The position numbers were made by a program, and so were the translations under genes. Below are positions 8,927-17,278 of a DNA stretch of 64,000 nt, one piece after another. The DNA is from Prevotella sp. (GTDB taxonomy: Bacteria; Bacteroidota; Bacteroidia; Bacteroidales; Bacteroidaceae): NCBI GenBank assembly GCA_024682415.1, contig JAIKZG010000012.1, forward strand, positions 21,446 through 85,445, written 5' to 3'. Positions within the stretch are counted from its first letter, which is position 1; each line of letters opens with the position of its first letter. The notes beneath the pieces are model-generated. The model was not told the DNA's origin, made no database searches, and worked only from the letters and a program-made list of their open reading frames with translations.

Positions 8927-8964
8927 AAAGCCCGATTCCCACGTGTGTGAGGAGTCGGGCTTTT
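8927..8964 (+). terminator. Terminator of the small membrane ORF
   Basis: Stem AAAGCCCGATTCC (8927-8939) with GGAGTCGGGCTTT (8951-8963), one G-U pair, an 11-base loop and a T run. Third copy of the AAAGCCCGA stem family. Confidence 0.8.
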
Positions 8965-9018
8965 AGCAATATTTCACAATAAGAGAGGTGCAAAGGTAAG
9001 AAGAATTTCATCACTGCT

Positions 9019-9050
9019 ATTGCAGGGATGAAAAAGAAGTGCTACTTTTG
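9019..9050 (+). promoter_or_regulatory. Promoter about 600 bases before the DUF6261-type gene
   Basis: ATTG (9019-9022), 20 bases, TACTTTTG (9043-9050), close to consensus. The next sizeable rightward gene starts at 9657, implying a leader of roughly 600 bases or a separate small transcript. The interval 9051-9432 has only very short ORFs and no recognised RNA family. Confidence 0.55.
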
Positions 9051-9432
9051 CAAGTACAAACAAAGACTAAGGACTACAGAAATGGAGAGATGATTCATTT
9101 AATATGATGGCAAGAATCCATATACTGGTAAAAAGATTACAAAAAGAAAAACATATTGCGCAGTAGGACATCAAGTCGGCGCATTATGCAAAACACATTA
9201 AACTACAAATATATAACTTATTATGAACTGAAGATTTGTCTACACACGCATTGTGATAATGCAAGGACTAAGAAAACGAACGGTAATACACAAGGCTGAA
9301 TATGGCTACGCTATGCCCTCAAAGGCTTTAAAAGGCATGATGGCACTCGTGGCTTAGGGCATGAACAGGCTCGCAAAGCGAGGAAATGACTGATTCTAAG
9401 GGTATTAGAAAAGGTCGAAAATAGAAAATTTA

Positions 9433-9547
9433 GCACTTTCTACCGACGGGAGAAAAGGGCAAAATGCAGATTTTGGCACTTTCTACCGATGGGAGAAAAG
9501 GGCAAAATGCAGATTTGGGCACTTTCTACCGATGGGAGAAAAGGGCA
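9433..9547. repeat. 43-bp tandem repeat, about 2.7 copies
   Basis: The sequence GCACTTTCTACCGAYGGGAG begins at 9433, 9476 and 9519, a period of exactly 43. Each unit continues AAAAGGGCAAAATGCAGATT apart from the last, which breaks off after AAAAGGGCA. The period is not a multiple of three, so it is not a protein repeat. It lies in the leader of the DUF6261-type gene. Confidence 0.9.
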
Positions 9548-9656
9548 TTTAGAATGTAGAAAATAGTTTCTGACGCTATAGGATTGCCATAAAAGGCATG
9601 AAAGTAGCCGAAGACATATATAGTTAACATAGTATTAATTTAAAATTTTAAAAAAA

Positions 9657-10643
9657 ATGGATGATATTTTAAATGGTATCAGAGTGGCAGCAATGCCAAA
9701 TGCCACACAGTACGCATACATTCAGTATGTGATTACACGTTGTGAGGGCGACGCTAAAGTGATGGAGAAGATGGGCTCCGAAGTAAAGTCCCTCAAAGAG
9801 TTTTTCAACGTAGAGGATGAGCTGATGAACATGGTGAGCAAGACCGACTTGCTGACAGCGCAGATTACATCCGTAGGCAATGAGCGCAAGAAGCTTTTTC
9901 AGAGCTACAAGAAAGCCGTAGATGGACTTACGGGTATTCCTCAGGAGGATAAGCGCAAGGCTGCAAACAATTTGCAGAAGCATCTCGCTACTTACAAGAT
10001 TAACAACTATGCGCAGCTCGACAAGAAGACCGGCGTTTACGTGAATTTTGTAAAGGACTTGCAGACGGATCTCAAAGCCGATGTGGAGCTTCTTGGCTTG
10101 ACTTCATTTGTAGATGGTTTCAACGATAAGACGGAACAGATACGCACTCTTATCGACCAGCGCGACGAGGAGAACGCCAAGGTTACCAAGCAGGCAATGA
10201 ACATTGCGCGCAAGAATGTGGAGAACGCTTATCTAAAGCTTAAAAAGCGTCTTAACGCCTACATTGAGATTGAGGGATTTGAGCAGTATTCATCATTCAT
10301 CAACCCTATCAACAAGAAGATAGAGCGCTTGAAGCGTGAAGCATTGCGCCCACATAAGCGTAAGCAAGCCGACGACAAGAAGAACGACACCACCGACAAG
10401 GCCAAAGACGCCAAGACCTCTGGCAAGGGCAAGACTGGCAAAGAGCATAAGCCTGCCGACACTACAAGCAATAACGACGGCAAAACAGAGCTTCACCCTT
10501 CTGCCGACACTCAGCAGCCATCAGCCACAGAGCAGCCACAGAGCGCGGAGCCAAAGCAAGACGCTCCTAAGGACACCAATGAGCCTAAGCAGGATACCAC
10601 TCCACAGAGTGGCGAGCCAGAGCCTATGAAGCCTGCTCAGTAA
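9657..10643 (+). CDS. DUF6261-type protein with disordered C-terminal tail
   Basis: A 328-residue protein without signal peptide or membrane segment. Residues 1-230 are mostly helical with many charged residues (KKLFQSYKKAVDGLTGIP; LKKRLNAYIEIEGFEQYS). From about 235 on it is a low-complexity K/D/T, then P/Q/E/S tail ending PKQDTTPQSGEPEPMKPAQ. It resembles DUF6261, a Bacteroidetes family of unknown function; this is from memory of the pattern and less than certain. A relative with the same layout lies at 41104-42024. No partner gene is obvious. The start follows an A-rich stretch without Shine-Dalgarno. Confidence 0.7.
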   Translation: MDDILNGIRVAAMPNATQYAYIQYVITRCEGDAKVMEKMGSEVKSLKEFFNVEDELMNMVSKTDLLTAQITSVGNERKKLFQSYKKAVDGLTGIPQEDKRKAANNLQKHLATYKINNYAQLDKKTGVYVNFVKDLQTDLKADVELLGLTSFVDGFNDKTEQIRTLIDQRDEENAKVTKQAMNIARKNVENAYLKLKKRLNAYIEIEGFEQYSSFINPINKKIERLKREALRPHKRKQADDKKNDTTDKAKDAKTSGKGKTGKEHKPADTTSNNDGKTELHPSADTQQPSATEQPQSAEPKQDAPKDTNEPKQDTTPQSGEPEPMKPAQ

Positions 10644-10693
10644 TCCTCGGCACATTATGCCACGTAGCCTTATCAAAGGGTTATGGAATGAAA

Positions 10694-10729
10694 GAAGCTC
10701 GGCACGGATTAAGTTCCATGCCGAGCTTT
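10694..10729. terminator. Bidirectional terminator between DUF6261-type gene and cysS
   Basis: Stem AAGCTCGGCA (10695-10704) with TGCCGAGCTT (10719-10728), extended inward by CGGA/TTCC-like pairs, A and T runs outside. It serves the convergent genes. Confidence 0.8.
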
Positions 10730-10772
10730 CTTGTTATTGATCGTTGCATTACGCCACGCTATGAGAAGCGCG

Positions 10773-12263
10773 CTATACATTCAGCTTCCATACAGCTCCG
10801 TCCTTAGTATCCTTCACTTCGAAGCCATCGGCAGCGAGAGCGTCGCGAATCTGATCGCTTGTAGCCCAGTCTTTGGCTGCCTTAGCCTTGGCACGAAGGT
10901 CGAGCACCATGTCTACCACCTTGCCGAAAGCCTCCTCACGGGCGCTGTTGTTGCCGGCTGCCTCTGCCTTAAGACCGAGAAGATCGAAAGCAAAGGTGTG
11001 GATAGTAGAGGTGAGCTTCTGCAAATCGTCGGCACTGATCTTTGCCTTATGGTCTACGAGGGTGTTGATAAGATGGCACGCCTCGAAGAGATGGCTGATT
11101 ACGACAGGAGTCTGGAAGTCGTCGTTCATGGCATCGTAGCACTGCTGTGGCAACTCGTCAATGAACTTCTTCACGCTATCGTCCGTAGTGCTCTCCGTCT
11201 GTATGCGCTCTATGTCCTTAATGCCACTCATAAGACGGTCGAGACCCTTCTCGCTTGCCACGAGAGCCTCATTAGAGAAGTCTACCGTGCCACGATAGTG
11301 GGCAGAGAGGATAAAGAAACGTATCGTCATAGGCGAATAAGCACGCTCAAGCTTTGGGTGGTCGCCTGTGAAGAACTGGTCGAGAGTGATGAAGTTGCCA
11401 AGACTCTTGCCCATCTTCTGCCCGTTGATGGTAATCATGTTGTTGTGCATCCAATAGCGCACCATTGGCTCACCCTGGCTTGCCACTGCCTGAGCTATCT
11501 CGCACTCATGATGTGGGAACACAAGGTCCATGCCGCCGCCATGAATGTCGAACTGCTTGCCGAGATACTTTCTTCCCATAGCGGTGCACTCGCAATGCCA
11601 GCCCGGGAAACCCTCGCTCCATGGACTTGGCCAGCGCATGATGTGCTCAGGCTGAGCTTTCTTCCAGAGGGCGAAGTCCACTTGATTCTTCTTCTCTCCC
11701 ACTCCGTCAAGTTCTCGGCTGGCGTTGATTACGTCGTCGAGGTTTCTGCCCGAAAGAATGCCATATTTATGGTCTTTGTTGTATTTCTCTATGTCGAAAT
11801 ATACTGAGCCGTTGCTCTCGTAGGCATAGCCATTGGCAAGAATCTCCTTCACAAGCTCTTCCTGCTCGATGATATGGCCTGTGGCGTGTGGCTCGATAGA
11901 TGGCGGAAGCACATTGAGAGCCTTCATGGCGTCGTGGTAGCGGTTGGTGTAATACTGTGCCACTTCCATAGGCTCAAGCTGCTCCAGGCGTGCCTTCTTA
12001 GCTATCTTGTCCTCACCCTCGTCGGCATCATGCTCAAGATGGCCCACATCGGTGATGTTGCGCACATAGCGCACCTTATATCCTAAATGCTTGAGGTATC
12101 TGAATAGTATATCAAAAGTGATTGCCGGACGAGCATGACCTAAATGCGCGTCGCCATACACTGTAGGGCCACACACATACATACCAACGTTGGGTGCATG
12201 CAATGGTTTGAACAATTCCTTTCTACGTGTAAGAGTGTTGTAGATAAAAAGTTTCTGTTCCAT
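10773..12263 (-). CDS. cysS: Cysteinyl-tRNA synthetase
   Basis: Charges tRNA-Cys with cysteine. Class I synthetase of 496 residues. The zinc cysteine and HIGH-like motif lie in [16 protein letters not shown] (residues 31-46), further zinc ligands in GWHCECTAM and HHECE, and the KMSKS-type loop is KMGKSLGNF near residue 283. The C-terminal helical anticodon region ends [10 protein letters not shown]. It follows sufS by 83 bases on the same strand, which is sensible because both use cysteine, but a repeat element lies between them. Confidence 0.97.
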   Translation of the reverse strand: MEQKLFIYNTLTRRKELFKPLHAPNVGMYVCGPTVYGDAHLGHARPAITFDILFRYLKHLGYKVRYVRNITDVGHLEHDADEGEDKIAKKARLEQLEPMEVAQYYTNRYHDAMKALNVLPPSIEPHATGHIIEQEELVKEILANGYAYESNGSVYFDIEKYNKDHKYGILSGRNLDDVINASRELDGVGEKKNQVDFALWKKAQPEHIMRWPSPWSEGFPGWHCECTAMGRKYLGKQFDIHGGGMDLVFPHHECEIAQAVASQGEPMVRYWMHNNMITINGQKMGKSLGNFITLDQFFTGDHPKLERAYSPMTIRFFILSAHYRGTVDFSNEALVASEKGLDRLMSGIKDIERIQTESTTDDSVKKFIDELPQQCYDAMNDDFQTPVVISHLFEACHLINTLVDHKAKISADDLQKLTSTIHTFAFDLLGLKAEAAGNNSAREEAFGKVVDMVLDLRAKAKAAKDWATSDQIRDALAADGFEVKDTKDGAVWKLNV

Positions 12264-12294
12264 TTTAAATGTTTGTAAATGTATTTAGTTTTTT

Positions 12295-12338
12295 CTGCAT
12301 GAAGAATAAATTATCCATGCACGGAAATAATATTTCTA
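12295..12338. repeat. 22-bp tandem repeat, two copies
   Basis: Copies at 12295 (CTGCATGAAGAATAAATT...) and 12317 (ATGCACGGAAATAATATT...), 22 bases apart. The same 22-base unit occurs three times at 27387-27452. It fills the gap between sufS and cysS. Confidence 0.7.
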
Positions 12339-12346
12339 TCGCACGA

Positions 12347-13591
12347 TTAAAACATTCGGCTCACGCGCTTAATGCCTTCAGTGAGAATGTCTATCTCCTC
12401 CTTAGTGTTGTAGAAAGAGAACGACGCGCGCACCGTGCCCTGAATGCCAAGACGCGTCATCAGCGGCTGAGCGCAATGATGACCTGTGCGCACGGCAATG
12501 CCAAGGCGGTCGAGAAGTGTGCCCATATCGAAATGATGGATATTGCCCACGAGGAAACTTACCACAGCGTCTTTGCCCGGAGCAGTGCCAAAGAAGCGCA
12601 TACCATCCACTTCAGATAGTCGCTTCATGCAGTAGTCGGTAAGCTCACGCTCATAAGCGGCGATGTTGTCCATGCCTATGGCCGAAACGTAGTCGATGGC
12701 TTTGGCAAGACCGTTGGTGGCTACATAGTCGGGAGTGCCAGCCTCGAATTTCAATGGCGGACGCTCGAATGTAGTCTTCTCAAAGCTCACGTTTTCTATC
12801 ATCTCGCCGCCGCCCTGATAAGGTGGCAGCTTGTCGAGCCATTCCTCCTTGCCATAAAGCACGCCCACGCCTGTAGGGCCATATATCTTATGTCCGCTGA
12901 ACACGAAGAAATCGCAATCCAAATCCTGCACATCCACCTTGAAATGAGGAGTGCTCTGCGCTCCGTCTACCATCATCGGCACGCCATGCTCATGGGCTAT
13001 GCTCACCATCTCCTTCACGGGATTGACAGTGCCGAGCACATTGCTCACATGGGTGACGCTCACGAGCTTTGTCTTCTCGGTGAACATCTTTCGATATGCT
13101 TCCATGTCGAGCACGCCGTCGTCGGTCATAGGTATCACCTTTAGCACTATGCCACGCTTTGAAGCCTGTAGCTGCCATGGCACGATATTGGAATGGTGCT
13201 CCATGGTAGACACTATCACCTCGTCGCCCTCGTGCATAAACTCCTCGCAGAATGTGGCTGCCACAAGGTTTAAGCCCTCGGTGGTGCCACGGGTGAATAC
13301 TATCTCGGTGGTACTCTTGGCGTTGATAAACGCTCTCACAGTCTCTCGCGCTGCCTCATGAAGCTCTGTGCTCTGCTGCGACATCCAATGCACGCCACGA
13401 TGCACATTGGCATTCACATTGAGATATTCCTCACGCATGGCATCGAGCACACACATCGGCTTCTGTGTGGTGGCTGCGTTGTCGAGATAAACCAATGGCT
13501 TATCATAGACCGTGCGCGAGAGAATAGGAAAGTCTTCTCTTATTTGCTTTATATCTATCATTTCTCTTCTATGTGTTTCTGTTGTTAGCAT
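12347..13591 (-). CDS. sufS: SufS cysteine desulfurase
   Basis: PLP enzyme that takes sulfur from cysteine and passes it on as persulfide for Fe-S cluster assembly. Group II desulfurase: the PLP lysine is in FSGHKIYGPTGVG (near residue 232) and the catalytic cysteine in RTGHHCAQPLM (near residue 373). The longest frame starts at 13591 and overlaps the sufD stop by 7 bases. The better start is probably the internal ATG at 13561, giving MIDIKQIREDFPILS, the usual family N-terminus. Last gene of sufBCDS. Confidence 0.96.
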   Translation of the reverse strand: MLTTETHRREMIDIKQIREDFPILSRTVYDKPLVYLDNAATTQKPMCVLDAMREEYLNVNANVHRGVHWMSQQSTELHEAARETVRAFINAKSTTEIVFTRGTTEGLNLVAATFCEEFMHEGDEVIVSTMEHHSNIVPWQLQASKRGIVLKVIPMTDDGVLDMEAYRKMFTEKTKLVSVTHVSNVLGTVNPVKEMVSIAHEHGVPMMVDGAQSTPHFKVDVQDLDCDFFVFSGHKIYGPTGVGVLYGKEEWLDKLPPYQGGGEMIENVSFEKTTFERPPLKFEAGTPDYVATNGLAKAIDYVSAIGMDNIAAYERELTDYCMKRLSEVDGMRFFGTAPGKDAVVSFLVGNIHHFDMGTLLDRLGIAVRTGHHCAQPLMTRLGIQGTVRASFSFYNTKEEIDILTEGIKRVSRMF

Positions 13592-14940
13592 ATCTTACAG
13601 CCCTTGCAACCGCCAAGTTCGCCACGGAAACGCTTCTCTACCAGGTAGTGAAGACGGTCGCGGAGAGGTTCAAGCTGTATGCAGTCGATGGCCTCGTTGA
13701 TAAAGGCGAACTCAAGCAACAGCTTAGCTTCCTTCTCGCTTATGCCTCGCTGCTCCATATAGAACATAGCAGCGTCGTTGAGCTGCCCCACGGTAGAACC
13801 ATGTGAGCACTTCACGTCGTCGGCATAGATTTCGAGCATAGGCTGGGTGTACATACGAGCCTTCTTTGTGGTGCAGAGGTTTTGGTTCACCTCGTCGGAG
13901 ATAGTCTTCTGCGCTCCATGACGCACAAGCACCTTGCCGGCAAACGCTCCCACGCTCTCATCGTCGAGCACATATTTATATAGCTCATGGCTTGTGCAAT
14001 GAGCCACCTGATGGTCGATAAGGGTGTTGTTGTCCACTCGCTGGTGCTTATCCTCAATGGCGCATCCGCAAAGATTGCATTCCGCTCCCTCGCCTTTAAA
14101 TGCTAAGTCTACCTTGTTGCGGGTAGTGCCGTTGGTGAGCGTTATCACGTTGTGGGTAAGGCGTGAGTCGTTATCGAGGTTGAAATACACATTGCTCACG
14201 CGAGTGTTCTTATAATTGGTTTCCTCCAGGCAATAAAGGTCGAGCTGAGCATTGCGGCCCACATAGGTTTCTATTACCTGGGTTACGAGAAACTCTCTGT
14301 CGTCGATGCTATGGTCGCAAAACAACAGCTTAGCCTGCGAGCCTTCTTCGGCTACGATAAGCACACGGCGATTTACCATAAGAGGCACATCAGAACGAGT
14401 GATATTCACCACCTGAATGGCACGGTCTACATTTACGTTCTTAGGCACATACACGAGCAGTCCGTCCTGAGCAAGCATGGTGTTGAGAGCTGTCACCGCG
14501 TCTTCCTCCGTCTTGGCTATCTTGCCGTAATACTTTGCAATGAAGTCGGGGTGCTGCTGAGCGTAGTCGTTGAGCGAGCCTACATATACTCCCTCGGGCA
14601 GCTTTGCCTTAGGAAGCTCCTTCTTATAGAAAGCGTCGTTTACCACGAAATAGAGCGATGTGCTGAGATTAGGCACGTCGCACTTAAACACGTCGGCAGG
14701 ATTGACAGGAATGTCAAGGCGGTTGATGTTCAGCCCATAGTCAGGGCGAAACAACTCCTGCATATCAGTGTATTTATAGCGTTCCACCTTGCGAGTAGGC
14801 AAACCTTGACGCTTGAAATCCTGATAAGCTTTATCACGCAGGCAGTTCAGAGCATCGGCACTATGCTCGCAGATTGCTTTGCTTGTCTGCTCATACAGCT
14901 CTATGTATTGTTGCTCCGATTTGATATTGTTATCTGCCAT
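13585..14940 (-). CDS. sufD: SufD, Fe-S cluster scaffold subunit
   Basis: Forms the SufBC2D scaffold with SufB and SufC. 451 residues; the N-terminal region (GLPTRKVERYKYTDMQELF) and the right-handed beta-helix core with CSHGSTVGQLNDAAMFYMEQRGIS near residue 375 onward are typical of SufB/SufD; the histidine and surrounding GSTVG are the interface segment. It begins 4 bases after the sufC stop and overlaps sufS, so translation is likely coupled. The C-terminus CKGCKIC is cysteine-rich, which is not general in the family. Confidence 0.94.
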   Translation of the reverse strand: MADNNIKSEQQYIELYEQTSKAICEHSADALNCLRDKAYQDFKRQGLPTRKVERYKYTDMQELFRPDYGLNINRLDIPVNPADVFKCDVPNLSTSLYFVVNDAFYKKELPKAKLPEGVYVGSLNDYAQQHPDFIAKYYGKIAKTEEDAVTALNTMLAQDGLLVYVPKNVNVDRAIQVVNITRSDVPLMVNRRVLIVAEEGSQAKLLFCDHSIDDREFLVTQVIETYVGRNAQLDLYCLEETNYKNTRVSNVYFNLDNDSRLTHNVITLTNGTTRNKVDLAFKGEGAECNLCGCAIEDKHQRVDNNTLIDHQVAHCTSHELYKYVLDDESVGAFAGKVLVRHGAQKTISDEVNQNLCTTKKARMYTQPMLEIYADDVKCSHGSTVGQLNDAAMFYMEQRGISEKEAKLLLEFAFINEAIDCIQLEPLRDRLHYLVEKRFRGELGGCKGCKIC

Positions 14941-14944
14941 AAGA

Positions 14945-15700
14945 TTATTCCTCCCCTACTTCTTCTTTTATCCAGTCGTAACCTCTTTCCTCTATCTGCT
15001 TGGCAAGCTCAGGGCCGGCTGTCTTCACGATTCTTCCCTTATAAAGCACATGAATGATGTCTGGCTTGATGATGTCGAGCAGGCGGTCGTAGTGAGTGAT
15101 TACGATAGTGCTTGTCTTCGGTGTCTTAAGCTTGTTTACGCCCTCTGCCACGATGCGCAAAGCGTCTACGTCAAGACCAGAGTCGGTCTCGTCGAGAATG
15201 CTCAATGTAGGCTCAAGCATTGCCATCTGGAATATCTCGTTGCGCTTCTTCTCACCACCGCTGAAGCCTTCGTTTACCGAGCGATGAGCAAGCTTAGAGT
15301 CAAGCTCTACTATCTTTCTCTTCTCGCGCATAAGCTTCATGAAGTCGCCCACTGCAAGCGGTTCCAATCCCTGATACTCACGCTTAGCGTTTACAGCGGC
15401 GCGCATGAAGTTGGTCATTGATACGCCAGGTATCTCAACAGGATATTGGAATGAGAGGAACAAGCCCTCGTTGGCTCTGTCTTCAGGCTTCATGGCAAGC
15501 AGGTCTTTACCGTTGAATGTGGCAGAACCGCTTGTTACGGTGTAAAGAGGATTGCCCACGAGCACTGCGCTAAGTGTGCTCTTGCCCGAACCGTTAGGGC
15601 CCATGATGGCATGCACTTCGCCATCTTTAATTGTAAGGTTGACGCCTTTTAATATCTCTTTGCCAGCAATTGTGGCATGTAAGTCTTTAACTTCTAACAT
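14945..15700 (-). CDS. sufC: SufC, ABC-type ATPase of Fe-S assembly
   Basis: Soluble ABC ATPase that drives conformational change of the SufB-SufD scaffold. 251 residues with Walker A GPNGSGKST, signature FSGGEKKRNE and Walker B LSILDETDSGLD, the DETDSGLD form being specific to SufC. Located between sufB (24 bases upstream) and sufD (4 bases downstream). Confidence 0.97.
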   Translation of the reverse strand: MLEVKDLHATIAGKEILKGVNLTIKDGEVHAIMGPNGSGKSTLSAVLVGNPLYTVTSGSATFNGKDLLAMKPEDRANEGLFLSFQYPVEIPGVSMTNFMRAAVNAKREYQGLEPLAVGDFMKLMREKRKIVELDSKLAHRSVNEGFSGGEKKRNEIFQMAMLEPTLSILDETDSGLDVDALRIVAEGVNKLKTPKTSTIVITHYDRLLDIIKPDIIHVLYKGRIVKTAGPELAKQIEERGYDWIKEEVGEE

Positions 15701-15724
15701 ATTTTTTTCTTCCTTTATTGTGTA

Positions 15725-17164
15725 TTATCCCACTGTTCCCTCCAAAGAAACAGAGAGCAGTTTCTGTGCTTCTACGGCAAACTCCATCGGCAGCTTATTG
15801 AGCACGTCTTTAGCATATCCGTTTACGATAAGACCGATAGCCTTTTCCGTGGAAATACCTCGCTGATTGCAGTAAAACAACTGGTCTTCGCTAATCTTGC
15901 TTGTCGTTGCCTCATGTTCCACCACTGCCGTGTCGTTGTGTATGTCCATGTATGGGAAGGTGTGGGCACCACAGTCGCTGCCAAGCAACAGGCTGTCGCA
16001 CGAGCTGTAGTTGCGCGCGTTGTCGGCGTTGGATGTAGCACGCACAAGTCCTCGGTATGAGTTCTGACTATGTCCAGCGCTGATACCCTTGCTTATGATG
16101 GTGCTCTTGGTGTTCTTTCCCATGTGTATCATCTTAGTACCCGTATCAGCTTCCTGATAGTTGTTGGTAACGGCTACGCTATAGAACTCTGCCTGAGAGT
16201 TATCACCACGAAGCACGCATGAAGGATATTTCCATGTTATGGCAGAACCTGTTTCCACCTGTGTCCACGACAGCTTAGAGTTTACTCCGCGCAAGTCGCC
16301 ACGCTTAGTTACAAGGTTGAGAATACCGCCCTTGCCATTCTCATCGCCGGGATACCAGTTCTGCACAGTGCTGTATTTCACTTCTGCGTTGTCGTTCACT
16401 ATAATCTCGACAATGGCAGCATGAAGCTGATTCTCATCACGCATAGGAGCTGTGCAGCCCTCAAGATAAGACACATAAGAATCATCATCGGCAATGATAA
16501 GCGTGCGCTCAAACTGTCCGGTATTGCTTGCGTTGATGCGGAAATAGCTGCTAAGCTCCATAGGGCAACGCACTCCCTTTGGAATATATACGAAAGAACC
16601 ATCTGAGAACACAGCGCTGTTGAGCGCGGCATAGAAGTTGTCGCGATAAGGCACTACAGAGCCTAAGTATTGCTTCACCAAGTCGGGATGATTCTTTATG
16701 GCTTCACCTATTGAACAGAAGATAATGCCTTTCTCGGCAAGTTTATCCTTGAATGTGGTCTTCACGCTGACAGAGTCCATGATGGCATCTACAGCCGTAC
16801 CGCTAAGTGCCAATCTCTCCTCCAAAGGAATGCCCAGCTTGTCGAATGTCTTCTCCAGCTCAGGGTCTATCTCCTTGTTCTTCGGCTTCTTTGCCAGAGG
16901 ATCAGCATAATAAGAAATAGCCTGATAGTCTACTTCGGGCACATGCACATGACCCCATGAAGGTTGCTTTAAAGTCTTCCAGTAGTTGAATGCCTTCAGT
17001 CTGAACTCTGTCATCCACTCCGGCTCACCTTTTTTCTTTGAGATAAGGCGGACAACATCCTCATTAAGACCTACGGGAATGACATCAGTCTGCACATTGG
17101 TAGTAAAGCCGAATTCATACTTCTGCTCCGCTACTTTCTTCACAAACTCATTCTTATCACTCAT
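15725..17164 (-). CDS. sufB: SufB, Fe-S cluster scaffold subunit
   Basis: Main scaffold of the SUF machinery. 479 residues; conserved blocks include [50 protein letters not shown] and [20 protein letters not shown], carrying the cysteines of the family. First gene of sufBCDS. Start at 17164 gives [20 protein letters not shown], the family N-terminus. Confidence 0.97.
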   Translation of the reverse strand: MSDKNEFVKKVAEQKYEFGFTTNVQTDVIPVGLNEDVVRLISKKKGEPEWMTEFRLKAFNYWKTLKQPSWGHVHVPEVDYQAISYYADPLAKKPKNKEIDPELEKTFDKLGIPLEERLALSGTAVDAIMDSVSVKTTFKDKLAEKGIIFCSIGEAIKNHPDLVKQYLGSVVPYRDNFYAALNSAVFSDGSFVYIPKGVRCPMELSSYFRINASNTGQFERTLIIADDDSYVSYLEGCTAPMRDENQLHAAIVEIIVNDNAEVKYSTVQNWYPGDENGKGGILNLVTKRGDLRGVNSKLSWTQVETGSAITWKYPSCVLRGDNSQAEFYSVAVTNNYQEADTGTKMIHMGKNTKSTIISKGISAGHSQNSYRGLVRATSNADNARNYSSCDSLLLGSDCGAHTFPYMDIHNDTAVVEHEATTSKISEDQLFYCNQRGISTEKAIGLIVNGYAKDVLNKLPMEFAVEAQKLLSVSLEGTVG

Positions 17165-17191
17165 TGTTATTAAGTTGCTTTGTATCTATTG

Positions 17192-17250
17192 AAAAAAACG
17201 CATCGTTTTATATAGAGCTTAATCAAAAACTCCATGTCAAACGATGCGTT
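17192..17250 (-). terminator. Terminator after infB
   Basis: Stem AAACGATGCGTT / AACGCATCGTTT (17239-17250 with 17197-17208), 30-base loop. On the minus strand it is followed by seven T. It separates infB from sufB. Confidence 0.75.
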
Positions 17251-17278
17251 GTATAGGTTATAATTTTGACTTTATCGA

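Noticed and set aside
9433..9547. Protein-coding repeat
   Set aside because: The period of 43 shifts the frame with each copy and stops appear.
10731..11807. Rightward open frame of 358 codons
   Set aside because: It is fully antisense to cysS, whose motifs are all intact; the opposite frame is open because of codon bias.
14311..15057. Rightward open frame of 248 codons across sufD/sufC
   Set aside because: Covers the junction of two clear genes on the other strand; no domain or signal.
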